The notes under the pieces are model-generated. The model saw only the letters and a program-made list of their open reading frames with translations. It was not told the DNA's origin and did not search any database. Source: Polytrichum commune (taxonomy: Eukaryota > Streptophyta > Polytrichopsida > Polytrichales > Polytrichaceae). From it: 64,000 nucleotides of DNA. How positions within the stretch are numbered: the stretch's first letter is position 1; every line of letters begins with the position of its first letter. This document shows, in pieces, positions 22,966 through 35,100 of the stretch. The DNA lies in the NCBI GenBank assembly GCA_950295325.1, contig OX485806.1:40176001-40240000 (forward strand), read 5' to 3'. The position numbers were made by a program, and so were the translations under genes.

Positions 22966-23852
22966 AAGCCTCACCTCCAAAAAGTGTTGTCATGTAGACG
23001 TCCATGTCATGCTTGGGACTTAGAACTTGGGACCCATGTGAAGTGGTAAGTCCCAACTTCCATGCTCTCAACGGTTGAGATTGCATGGATTGACTTCTTG
23101 GGACTTAGGACTTGGGACTCCGTGTGAAGCGGTTCTTGGAATTGAGAGCGTATTGCCGTAATGACCTAATTATGAACTCTTATCAGTGTTTAGGTGTGTA
23201 TTCCTATCAATGCCCGACTAAGTTATGTGAGGATGTCAACGATCTAGAATTTGGATTGTGCACGTTTCTATTGATTTGGTGGTACAAGTACACAGAGTTT
23301 TTTTTTAGACAGAAGACTCAACTTCATATTAAAATAACGTTGCGAGAATTAATACTTATTTATGTGTGTATCAACGTAGAAACCTCCTAGAAACCTCAAA
23401 GTAAATGTTAGGTTAGTTCACTAGGATATGAAGGACCTTCCCAAAGTTTGAGGATTTGCAAATCTGAATATTACAATAAGATAACCGGGATTAATTTGTT
23501 TACCCATCCAGCTAGACATACACCCTTATTTGAATGGTGTGCAAGGTTAGGTATAGACTTAAGACAGGACAACTTTTAAATATTAACCCAGCCTTTGTTA
23601 AGCATGAAATTTTGTGTGACTTTGAACACCCAAATTTTTATGTCTTCCTTTTTGAGGAAGTAGGGCAACCCATAAACGAGAACCAAAATTGTCTCCTAGA
23701 TCACACTCAACGGCATATATCAATGGCTGCATTGTCACACTCCACCAACCTCTCCCACATCGGCCTTTGTGCGGCCACAAATTAAATATGCCACATTCCA
23801 CTCTGGCACACAATCTTTGGATTTATCATCCCATGTATCTTATACATACTTA

Positions 23853-24236
23853 AGGTTGGTTTAGACTATGGTGAAGAAGTGCAATGGTCAAGACTTTTAG
23901 GAAAACGAAGGAGCATTATGATTGGCTATGAAACATGTTCTTCACTAGTTGGTGTTTACACTATGGCAAAGACTTCTCTAGTGGTGAATTCCAAACATGG
24001 ATGAAAAAATGACAGCATGGCAACAATTTTTTTAAGGGAGTTCTCTCTAGAGGTCAAGTTTCTTGAGCAACTTCAAGTCCTTAGACAAGAAACTTGACCT
24101 CTAAAGAACTTGAACTTGAGGTAAAATTGTTTTTCAAATTTTTTCATTGTGTTTGTCATATCAACTTTTGCCTCGAACAACTTGGGGTTGAAATTCTTGA
24201 TTGACCGGTGCACTTCACCACAATGTAAATTGGCCC
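23853..24236. mobile_element. Degenerate PIF-like family A relative
   Basis: Left end AGGTTGGTTTAGACTATGG resembles family A GGGCCGGTTTACACTATGG, and the right end ATGTAAATTGGCCC mirrors it. TTA on the left, CTA on the right. The internal sequence differs from the two full copies and holds its own inverted arms (TAGAGGTCAAGTTTCTTGAG and its mirror near 24050-24110). Confidence 0.5.
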
Positions 24237-24756
24237 CTACAACCAACATTGAATTGATGCACCAATTGGTCTCCAATGAAAGATTTCGTGCCACCACAAA
24301 CTTTGTTGATGCACAAGATTAGTTGAGGTGGATTTTGTTGGAGCAACAAACCTTAGCATGTTCTTTACGAGTTGCCAAGATAATCTATTGCAAGGAACCC
24401 TCCCTCATTTTGAAATGTGAGCTTTACTCAAATAGAAATTTTCTTCCAATCTTCATATAAGGTTCACCTCTTGGAAATGTAAGCAAACTAGTTTAAACAT
24501 GTGCCATCCTAACCCGTTGCACTTGTGCATATGAATTGTGAGGGTGTATAGTTGATTTTTTATTTTTGTTTTTTCCTCTCCCTCTTGTTGCAACCCCTAA
24601 CCCCTACCCTCTTGAACATGTCTTCCTACTTCTAATTTATACTAAGTTATGTCAAAATGTTTACTTCCCACACAATTTTTCCTAATTCAAATTACACATC
24701 ATATTATTTTCTAAACCTCAAAATTTTTATAAGTCATATGCATGAGCTAGGATTTA

Positions 24757-24974
24757 GGTATATTTGGATTTATGCATGAATTTTGGGCAATTCTAACCAC
24801 CAATATGATGTACACTAGATCACCAAACTACACAAATATGATGGTTTGCAAACATAGGATACAAACATTTGAAGTTGTGGTTGTTATGTTCCTTATGTTG
24901 TTTTCATTTCATGTTTTTGTCCCCACAAGTGCACGTCCCTTATTACTTTGAACAAGTGGTTTGTCCAAATATAC
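24757..24974. mobile_element. MITE, GTATATTTGG-ended family, copy 3
   Basis: Inverted relative to copies 1 and 2. Ends GGTATATTTGG and inverted CCAAATATAC, with TTA on both sides (24754-24756, 24975-24977). 218 bp. Confidence 0.8.
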
Positions 24975-24977
24975 TTA

Positions 24978-27785
24978 GATGTTAGTTCACAGGTGCACTA
25001 GGCCAAAACAAATGCACGGGCTAAACTTATGTTGATTTACCAGATTATAGTCAAAGGCATTTTCAACATAATTTTGGGAGCTTATATGAATATCTTATTC
25101 GTTACCAAAATCAAGACTCTCTTTCTTATTTAAATAATCATATGGTCCCCCCTCCTCCCACCCCCACCCATCCCACCCAAAAATGTGACTATTGATCTCA
25201 GATCAATTACACATTTTGAACATGAAATCAATTAATTTTTTCAAAACACATGTCTTTTTTTGAATCCATTTTTAAGTCCAAGCCTAACCACATATCACAT
25301 CACTCAAATATATGACAATTGTCCCTTGATTAAGATACTAGTAACCATAACATTACTCAGTTACTTAGAAAGGTGAGTACTTGGAACCATGCTTTGTATT
25401 GAATAATATAACTTGAATGAAGAGATCATTTGCAAAGATAATTTTTATGAAGTTATTTAGGACTTCATTGTTGTATGCTAGTGGACATTTGAGAAGTCCT
25501 AAGCCTTCAAACGTGTTCTCAAAAATTACCCACAAACATCAATCGTATAATTTATACTATATTCATGAATTTAGAAGAGATTACTGTACATTTTTACTAC
25601 ACAAGTTGAAAATAATAAGTCCGTATACATGTTTCATATGGACTGTGACCTTGGATATGTAAATGGCACAAAAATCCCTTATATGATGAAAACATTTATT
25701 AAGCGAATATATTTTGCTCTAAAACTCTTGATATTATCATTATGCCATGTACATGAATCTTATTTCTATGATGTAAAGACCATTGAGCATAGGATATATT
25801 GCAACTTATCAATATGTTGTAAAATTGTAGTGTGACATCAAAGTAAGGACATTGTAGTTTGCTTACAACGCTCTTGCGTCCAATACTCACCATACAAAAT
25901 TTGCATTGTGTGACCTTTGAGTTTTTTGACCCCTCTCTTGTGACCGACATCCACCACCCATAACTTGCGTGTGCGACTCTTAAGTTCTTCCCACACTAAT
26001 GACCAAATGGAACAAGGCTCACATTCTTTATCATAATTTCATTGATGAGCTAATTTGACGTAAGGTAGGCAACTGTTCCATCAAGTAATTATACACCACA
26101 TTAAGTAATTTTCATCAAGTAGTTTTACATAGAATTAACTGATATCTACATTGGCTGTTTCTCATTAACAATTGTTTGTTTCATAATATTCAAAAACTCA
26201 ACACCAGAAAAACACACATCATCATTCAAATATGAATGTATATATATCTACATGGAAAACGACAACAATGGAAGTTTACAATGCCTCAACACTGTTCTCG
26301 TGCAAGCCCTTCATGGGGATATATAAAGGTACTTCAACATAGCCATCATTGTAATTTGTAGCCATCGCGAGCAAGGTAGGGCCAATGGGCTCAAATTTAC
26401 GTCGGATTGCCCGACGTTGGTTTTTCGTTTCTTTTCTTGCAGCCATGGTTGTACAACCATGGAACTCAATTAAGGAACTAGCCAGGGGAGTTTGTCAGCG
26501 ATTTACGTATAAACGACATGTGAAAAAATATAAGGTGGAATATATTTGTAGGACATAAGTTTTATATACTCTAAAGATCTACGTTAGGCTCTATGAAATA
26601 TTCACAAATAATTTTATACAACATACAATACCTTAAATTATTTTGATTTACATTTTTTTATTTTGTAAAATAACCTTCCAAAAATTAGAATGAAAATCAT
26701 CTAGATGCCAGTCTCTAAGGTAGCCAAGTAGCCCTTACGTTCCCACAATGTTCCCCGCATTCCCACGATGTTCCCTTGGAGAGATTTAGGGTTTAGGGTT
26801 TTTCATCTGTTTCGTTTGCTTGTTTTTGTTGTTTTTGCTCACATTGCATACATCTTTTATCATCATTTGAAACAACAAAAGAAATCAAAATTACAACTCC
26901 TAAACGATAGGCTGCATCATAAATTTGATGCTTGTTGTGTAGGTTTAGATTCGAAATTGAATTGGAAGTTGGAATTTGGAATTTTCCTTCTACTTGATTT
27001 TGCATGGACCAATTGACATTTGCAGACTTAGCTCAATTAAGACATGTGCTAACCACTATGAGCAACACCAATTTCTACTGCACAAACATGGCTTATATTT
27101 CTAGATATACAAGTATTGGGTGACCCCGAAGGATCACAATTTGAAGATGTCGGGGCATATCTAGAGTTGTTTTGGGGACATGTGGTTTTCTTATCGTTTT
27201 GATCCATGTTCAGTTGTTTTAACAAGTTTCATCATGTTTATAAAATGTAATTTTTTTGGATAGGGCCATCAAGACTTGGAGGTGTAAGTTGCTAATTGAA
27301 GCATATTTTTTGATTTGAATATATGTTTTAAAACCGAGTCGTTAATATAGTATTTATTTTCCATGGGGCTTTGTTTTTTTTCTTCATAGAACTACCTTAT
27401 CTATTGTAAGCCTCACATACATTAATTTTAAAAGAAACTCTTTGAACACAATGTAACTGACTACTATATTCCTTGAACTCTAAAAGCCAAATACCTTGCA
27501 TTTGCCCCAAGTTTGATGTCTTGTGGCTATTATGATGTGGTTAAATGTATGAATGTAATTGTTATTTTGATTCTTCCTAACTCTATGTTTCCTTACATGA
27601 CAATCATCAGCAAATGAGGAACTCCACTTTAATATCAAGAGAAAAGAAATTTAACTCATAATTTTCATAAATAATATAGGGTGCAATATATTGCAAAATT
27701 CTAGAAATTAAAAATGTCTATAGGGTGGAGGAAAATGGTGAAAGTAAAACTATTCATACTTATAGGGCTCAAAAAACTTGAAAGT
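24978..27785. other. Intergenic, no gene recognised
   Basis: AT-rich. Frames at 25417-25662, 25699-25950 and 26768-27016 carry no recognisable motifs. TTTAGGG repeats near 26787-26800 are only two units and not telomeric. A GTCGGATTGCCCGAC hairpin lies near 26402-26416. Confidence 0.4.
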
Positions 27786-28650
27786 CTAACGTGAATAGCT
27801 CATAAACAAATACTTGGTTCTTGCACGCGTATGCCAAATTTTAATAAAAGTGACTTCCCAGGGGGAATTGGAGGAGGCCACAGAAGCACCGCTACCAAAT
27901 GTCACACGAGTTACATTGTTGCCGATTGCTGCTTGATGGCACGGATCATCGTGATGGGAAAAAATCACCTTCGGCAACATTGGCATGCAAATCTTCCTGC
28001 ATATACAGCTCTTGCGAATCTCTCAAAATAGCACCAAAGCATCGTCTCTAGAATGAGCTTTCAATGCAACCTTGTCATCATCGTGCAATGTGGCATTGAT
28101 ATCTCTTTCCACCACCCTATGATCAAAATAATTTGTTAGACATTGAAGTATCTCATATTGTAGACCCTAGTGATAGTGTCAAAATACGCATTTGAATTAT
28201 TTTTCATTTTAAAGTCATGAGGATTCAACATGATCTTCTAAATGAAAGCAACCAATCTAAACAATCTCCTTGTGGACCTCAAAGGAATCACCCACGATGT
28301 GGATAAAATTGTCCACTTTTACACATATGAAACGATGTGCCAAGAAAACTCACACCCAAATGTTTCTTCATGCATAATTTTGCCCATTGATAAGCCCTTT
28401 GAATGTGGCTATGAGTTAAATTGACATGATTCTTGAAACCTACCTTGCCAAATTTTGCATATGCTGACTTTCCTTCAATCATATCATCAAAAGAAACATT
28501 GTGATGCGCAAACTCAAAGCAATCTTCCCCACTATCCTTCATACAATGTCCTACCATGCCTAAAAATGTGTGAAATCCCTCATCTCCCAATTTCCTACAA
28601 GAGACAACGTGCCTTGTAGAAGGGTTTTCATCCAATCCCAAATCCACCTT
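27786..28650 (-). pseudogene. Decayed protein-coding relic, family unknown
   Basis: The minus-strand open frame 28647-28288 (119 codons) is coding-like (for example HHNVSFDDMIEGKSAYAKFG and THSHIQRAYQWAKLCMKKHL). The same frame continues past TGA codons into readable sequence (FRRSC, GPQGDCLDWL), as if CGA had become TGA. A further frame-shifted open stretch, 27986-27786, follows. I do not recognise the family. Methylation-driven C-to-T decay of a repeated gene is the simplest reading. Confidence 0.35.
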
Positions 28651-29319
28651 AATTTTCTTTGTTCAAGATAAGTAAACTACTAAAATTGTCCTTCACCGTC
28701 AGCTAAAAATGCTTGTGGGCCAATGCACCTCCCCTTTCGACAAAGGACAATCCAACAATACAATGTTCTTCAATGAACCTCCTCAAATCCACCAGCATCA
28801 TAGATAGATAGATAGAAACTCCAACCCCTTTCAAGCAAGGGGCCGGCGTGAATAAAGTGTCCGTTCGTGACCAACATCATATATCAATGTCCCATCTCCC
28901 CCTCCCGCCCCTATTGCAATAGTCATAGAAGCTTCAAAATACTTCAAACAAGCACGACTCCATTCCTGTGTAGAGCACGAGCTGCTACTTGCATTCTGAG
29001 AGGCATCTCACAACAAAACAACAAACAGAATCAAAAGACCAGGTACAACCGAAATTGCTACAGAATTGAATGCCAAAGTTCACATAGGGCCACTCTGAAC
29101 AATTTCGCAAGTTGAAATGCTGAGAAACCCAACATAGGCAGAGTGTCGTCGACACACCGCAGGCTGTTCTATAGACGCTGCTGCCTTCCAACCACTTGTT
29201 ATCCTGCCACATAACCATTACTGGAAATTTTATGCCCGCTCTGATAGCCAGTGAGCTAATTCGTTTCTCATAAATTTACACCATGGCATTTTCAGCTAGT
29301 TGAGCTGAGAAAACACTAC
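28651..29319. other. Intergenic, nothing recognised
   Basis: Contains a short GATA microsatellite near 28800-28816. The overlapping open frames at 28867-29218 are unsupported. Confidence 0.4.
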
Positions 29320-29625
29320 TTATTTGGTTACAGTTTTTATAAGAACACCTATACTTGAGTGGTATGTGATTTGATGTAGCTCCAAGAACAAATACCAATA
29401 AGTCATGTGTTTGATAGAGATTGAAGTGTGTGTTCAAATATAATAACCATTTTAAGTGTAATATTCAACATAATTGGAAGGACATATATGATCATTGAAG
29501 GAGCACGAGAATGTTCACTTCGATAATGAATAAAATATTCATACATTGAACTGCACAAATTATTAGAAAAGTGGCTACGAAATCAATTTGGATCTGCTAA
29601 CCATCTTGTACTAATTGCATCTTTC
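29320..29625. repeat. Dispersed repeat, copy 1 (pair with 43960-44190)
   Basis: Shared blocks in the same order: an ACCTATAATTGAGTAATATG-like segment, GATTTGATGTAG, TGTGTTCAAA, then a block around GTTAATTATCTTGTACTA near the right end. Ends and class not determined. A third partial match to the left block lies at 44456-44515. Confidence 0.45.
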
Positions 29626-30051
29626 ATATCCTAGGAGAAATGGGCCAGTCGAAAAAAAATGACCATTTAAGACCTATGTACCTTATAGGTCATGAAAATT
29701 TGTTTGCAAAGTGTGATTATGATGATTATCTGCAGTACTATCTTCCTTTTCCAACTGTCTTACACTCCAAAACCTGACGAAGTTGGGCGAATTCCATGTG
29801 GTTTCGCTTGATAAGGTGTGACTGGACGAATTCTAATCAGCAAAGCTAAACAGATTGCATATTGGCCAAGTCCTGCACATGCAAAATGAGCCCTTTGCGA
29901 GTTATCAGTACCGAGTAGGGAGCCGCCCGGGCTCAAAGGTCCAATGCTTGTCTCTGACAAAGCTGCAGGAACAGATGTAACTTCGCTAAAGTAATATAAG
30001 GCATCTCAGTATGTACATGTCAATACACCATGCTGTCCACCAAACCCATGG
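29626..30051. other. Intergenic, nothing recognised
   Basis: The minus open frame 29760-29960 has no recognisable motif. Confidence 0.35.
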
Positions 30052-30059
30052 GCCAAGAG

Positions 30060-30451
30060 CAGTGTTCAAGATTGAAAACTTCAATGCTCTTCAAACACAA
30101 TTTGGCCCTTCAAAATATACCTCTCTCGAAACAACTTTTCAAACTGCAATCCTAAATTGAAAATGAAGACGTCCCTTGAAAGCTTCAATATAATCTACTT
30201 GCCACAAGAACCAACAAGCGTAGGGCATGGTCACTACCAGAAGTGAAGTTAGATGGTCGATTCTTAATTCTTCACATTGTATTGGAAACATGTACCATAT
30301 AATTCATGCACAAGTTTAATATGGGTTTGATATTTCATTTCTATATTCTTGGATTGACGTCTTGGATTTGAACCAACCCTTCAACTGAAAGGCTGAAATT
30401 TGAGAGCCCTTCAAAATGAAACTCATATGAGAGCTTCAATCTTGAACATTG
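30060..30451. mobile_element. hAT-type MITE, second family
   Basis: Ends CAGTGTTCAAGATTGAA and inverted CAATGTTCAAGATTGAA. Flanks are GCCAAGAG (30052-30059) and GACAAGAG (30452-30459), 7 of 8 identical. CARTG ends plus an 8-bp duplication support hAT. The body is unrelated to the ACCGGTT-rich family. 392 bp, no transposase. Confidence 0.7.
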
Positions 30452-30954
30452 GACAAGAGCATGAATCATCCTAGCTCCTCCTGTGGACTAAGTCTAGGTT
30501 TTGTGTTGTCATGGGATGGTTGGAGGTTTGTGGTGTCTAGTAGCATGCCCACACTTATTGGTGTGGGCAACCAATGAACGTAGCTCCAATTTAGCTAGTG
30601 AGAGCCAGTGGATGTAACTAGTGCTCATAGAACTTGTTCACTGTTCATTGTCAAGTAGACATAACCGGTCTATTATATTGTTTGATTGTGTTGATTTTAA
30701 TTTATTTGCTTTTATGTTTAATTTTATTTCTGGGGGGGTTTGCGATTGACATGCTGACCAATTCTCTAGCGTGGAGCAATAGGATTGGTCTATTTTCTTA
30801 TTAATTTAAAAAAAATCCAACCCCATCCAATTCCATCCCGGTGATAGACATGGACAACCTTGGCGTTGAGTCTGCGCCGAGACCTTACAAACGGCCTGCT
30901 ACTCTTGATAGTAACAAATATTGGACATAAAGACACTGATTGAATTGTTTGAAC

Positions 30955-31098
30955 ATAACATTACTCAGCTAATGAGTTGTGTTCACTTGCCCTAACTTCT
31001 AATTCAATTTGAAGCACTGGGATTCCAACATCCGGAGGCTTTATTCTCGAATTTATTGTAAGACCCATGAACATAGCTCATTAGCTGAGTAATGTTGT
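30955..31098. mobile_element. Small MITE with CAGCTAATGAG TIRs
   Basis: 144 bp. Starts ATAACATTACTCAGCTAATG and ends with the inverse CATTAGCTGAGTAATGTTGT. GAAC flanks both sides, possibly a short duplication. This is the uninterrupted relative of 5483-6137. Confidence 0.7.
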
Positions 31099-31524
31099 GA
31101 ACCAAGAAACCACTCAACATGATCCATGATGAGACTGAATACAATCCACATACCTACAATCCAGCAAAAATACACGAGGGATGTAGAACAACGAAGGTTG
31201 ATGTTAAGGCCAGTACTGTATTAAGCATGCTTTTAGCTTGTGGGAGTCTGCCATGTCGGTGAGCGAGGGCACTTTCAAAAATGGTTATTTTGATATAGCT
31301 GACATATTTGATGAAGCATATTCTCTAGGTTTGGAGTTACTGTACCAAAGTGACAGCAACTTTGTTGACAGGACTTATAAAATTCACCATTTCATCAGCT
31401 CTTGTACAGTAAACATACAAGAAGACAGGAATCATGCCGAAGTCCACTCTTATTAGGATCAGCTCGAAATCTTATGACAAAAGTATGGACAGAGGAAGGT
31501 TAGCCTGGTGGAGGGTTCAGGGCC

Positions 31525-31825
31525 CTAAAGTTTCACCACCTTTTTGTTACAATATCTAGGATAGTGGTAGATGTTCTACTTTTACAAGTAGTATCATCTA
31601 TGAAATTCCTAGCTACTGGACTGCAGAGATTACACACTGTCCATCTAGCCTAGTCTAAGTTAGTCTTATTAATTATTTCGTGTTTATGGCAATTTCATTT
31701 GATGAGGAAGCTCGAAGTGTGGCGGCGACACATTGACTTGCGCCAACTCTGCTTTCTGGCACCAGCTAGGATACACAAGGCCCTGAGGTTCATCACCTCT
31801 GTTAAGCATCAATATCCTGATATGA
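31525..31825. repeat. POX-associated repeat cluster upstream of POX2
   Basis: Two blocks: CACCACCTTTTTGTTACAAT then ATCTAGGA (31538-31565), and TTCATCACCTCTGTTAAGC (31789-31808), each preceded by an AAGGCCCT or GGGCCCT motif. The second ends about 35-50 bp before the POX2 TATA box. Confidence 0.6.
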
Positions 31826-31858
31826 ACCAAGGTCAACACACAGCAAGCTTCTTTACAA

Positions 31859-31868
31859 GTATAAATAT
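31859..31868 (+). promoter_or_regulatory. Probable POX2 TATA box
   Basis: GTATAAATATC lies about 330 bp upstream of the POX2 start and directly downstream of the POX-associated repeat. This implies a 5' UTR of roughly 300 bases if transcription starts about 30 bases downstream. Confidence 0.5.
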
Positions 31869-32189
31869 CGCCCAGTTCCTTACGAGAACCTGTATTCAAG
31901 TTGCAGAGCTGTAAGTTATAACTTAACCCAACGCTCTAGCCGCACCAGATCAAGGTTCAAAGAGTCTGTCGATCCTGCAAGGATTGGACTGCTAGTGTTA
32001 CAACTTGCAAGTGCTGGATTACCACCCTGCCAAGCTTTTGGAGGTTGTAACTAGCATTGTCCAGACCTGCACTGAGTGGTAGTTTAGTGCCAACCATGTT
32101 GATTAATTGATACCTGCATAGTCCTAAGATATATTTTATTGCAAATTCGCTAGTGTTCCAGTGAGTGAAGTAGAACTCAGAAGCTTTAT

Positions 32190-35100
32190 ATGATGATGAC
32201 AGCTGAGATCCTGAGAAGAAGAAGAGTGAGGTTAATGGCACAGTTGTTGTTGCTTGCTGCAACATTAATGGGATCATGTCTTCAAAGTGCAAGTGGGTTG
32301 ACAGTGGGCTTCTACAACTCAGTCTGCCCAGGCAAAAATGTGGAGGGCACAATCAAGAGCGCAATGCAAACCAAATTCAATTCAGACAAGACCATCGTTC
32401 CTGGGCTATTGCGCATGTACTTCCATGACAGCTTCGTTCAGGTACTACTTAATTAGTACTCGTCAGGGATAATAGTCAATTTTTGCAGGGATAGATATAT
32501 ATATGGACATTATATATCTTGCAATTATGATTTGGTTTTACTGGAACTCATGTATGATGAGCCCCAAGTTGCAAAGTTAATTTATCTCATGGATCGGAGT
32601 GAAGTACTTCAGAATGAGTTTGAAATCCATGTTGGGTTGCTAAATGTGCCAGGGTTTAGATGCATCAATCCTGATAAAGTCCACGGGAACCAACACTGCA
32701 GAGAGAGACGCCGGGCCGAACCTAACACTCCATGGCTTTGACCTGATTGACACGGCCAAAACTGCAGTGGAAAAGATTTGCCCTGGCAAAGTCTCTTGCG
32801 CAGACATCTTAGCGTTGGCCACCAGGGATGCAGTGGTTCTGGTACGAAAAACAGAAGATTTTCTCCACACTTCTGGGCTTCTAGATTATTTTGTTCAAAA
32901 ATGTTATCCCCCATAAGTTGATGATCTGCACTAGAAACAAGTCTAGCTCCACATATAAATTAGTGGATGTCACAAGTGTACTAATTAAATGATGTCAGAT
33001 ATCTGTGCCACATTCATAAGTATCAATGCTTTGGTTTGGTGACACAGATAGCCTTGAGCGATTGAGGCATGGACTTGATTGAGAATATGGTGGGATTATT
33101 TTGCATCACACAAGGACCTCTGTCCAATATCATATAGGAAAGAGGAGGATGGTACCACTGTTGAAAGTGGCACATCTTCCACAATCCTAGATATTAAGAC
33201 AGATCCTATGTATAAACTTGAGCCCCCCCCCCCTTCCCCTCAAACTTGATTCTACACTACGAAATTAGAGCAGCTCAGTTTAAATGAATTTTTATCACGA
33301 GAATTGTACTCGTACAGAATTCTTTTTGTGCCAGAAATTAGTATTAAATTTTCTTTGTGTTTGTTGACATTGATAGCCTAGAGAGACGTCATATTGGACA
33401 GTACAAAGGGTAATATTCACTCAGCATTACCACTGACTGAGGTAGAACTCTGTTATCAAATTCAACTCCGCTACAGTAGATTTAGTTACCCAAATCTATC
33501 CCCTAGTGGCAAAGAACCGGTGGCAAAGGTGTCTTCCACTGGTAAGCAATCAAGCAAAGCGTCCATTTATAAATCATATACCATTCAGGCAAAGTGTTCG
33601 TTTCAGTGGGCTGCAATTGCATCACATTATACACGGCCCACGGGGTTATTTTTCCGAAATCTGTGGTTATTTGATAGCTAGTGATGGAGAATGCTCCAGC
33701 ATAACCAGATTCAAGATTGAATTGAGTGCACTCGAAGGATGATATAAGTATATATTATAAGTTAATCCAGTTTTTGTTTCGGCCTCACAGAGTCGTGGAC
33801 GATGGCTGAGTTACAAAGGATTGACAGTTAATCAGCTGCAATTAACAATTTGTGGGCTGCCTGCAGGGTGGGGGAACAAGCTACCAAGTTCCATGTGGGC
33901 GCAGAGATAGCCGCGTCTCCAAAGCCTCCAATGTGAATCTTCCAGGTCCCACTGAAAGTGTGGCCACTGCAACATCTCAGTTCACGGCCAAGGGGCTTAC
34001 CCAAAACGAAATGGTCACCCTCCTCGGTACACACATAACCCAGTCACCTTCCAAATTAAAGCACCCAGTACTTCATGCACGGAGAATTCTGACTTGGCTG
34101 TACGAAAACATATCTAACTACTACAGTCACAGTTAATGCGATAATGAGAACTAGTTCCTCGATTCAGTATGATGTTGATTTGGTTCCAAAAAATATTCTA
34201 TAGCGTCCAAGTGAAAAAGTAGGTCACATTTTGAATATTTCTCTCTGAATCTTCATGCTCATTACCTGTACAAACAAGCATGCATGCAGATACAGTAGAG
34301 AGTAAGGTCCAAGTTTCTAAATTCTGGTCACCATTTCTATGTGCTGAGATCACCTGTTCGTGGTTTAATTTGACAACCCTGTGCCAATATTGACCCTTGA
34401 AATGCTTGGTTCACATTGGCTTGAGTTTCATGAAACCATCATCCAACTGAGGTGGAGTGGATGTGAAGTGAGACTCTTCAATGTGAAGAGGGAAGTCAGT
34501 CAGAAAAATACAGACTCAGGGTTTCTTTACACTGGAGAGGTTGAGAGCTTGAAGGTGGCGAGGTTTAAGGAAAGAGTCTTTCCATTGGTGGGGAGCCTCT
34601 TGTTCATGCTCGTTCACTCAAATCATTTTTACATTTGAGCGGATCACCTTGAGAGCTTCAACGTTCTAGTTCCGGTCCGGTCTACAATACTTAGATAGTG
34701 CTGTCGTGGATTCCATGTGGAATGAGTATGACAAGGTCTATATCATTTTTGACCAGCTCTTGTTCAAAATCCTAAGCTACCTCATGGAAGACGTTTAATG
34801 TTGTAGAGTTTGAATATTGCTTGGAACAATGGGCTTTCAAGGATTCTTAGGGTTGTCATGTATTCTCCTTTGTTTAGACGTGCCATTCCCTGTTGATATC
34901 TCACTTTGAGGATGCCATTGTACACTTTGCTCAAGCTAATGAGAGGTTAAGGATTGGTCAAGCTCTTAAAAATAGGTTTTCTTGGGATGAAAGCTTGCTA
35001 GATTTAAGCATCAAATCAGGCCCTTGAAATTGCAAGCTCTTAACTCAGTTAAGATCTAGTGCAATCAAGGGGCCCTTATACATATCCTATAAATATAAAA

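Larger units (their letters stand above)
22516..23130. mobile_element. TIR element interrupted by a hAT-like MITE
   Basis: Left arm CACATGGGGTCCCAAGTCC (from 22521) mirrors the right arm ending GGACTTGGGACTCCGTGTG (to 23126). The interior contains repeated GGGACTTGGGAC-type blocks in both orientations and a long hairpin at 22903-22965. The MITE 22543-22768 sits inside its left arm. Exact ends and TSD are unclear. Confidence 0.6.

Noticed and set aside
26787-26800. TTTAGGG telomere-type repeat
   Set aside because: Only about two units; too short to be an interstitial telomere and common by chance in AT-rich plant DNA.
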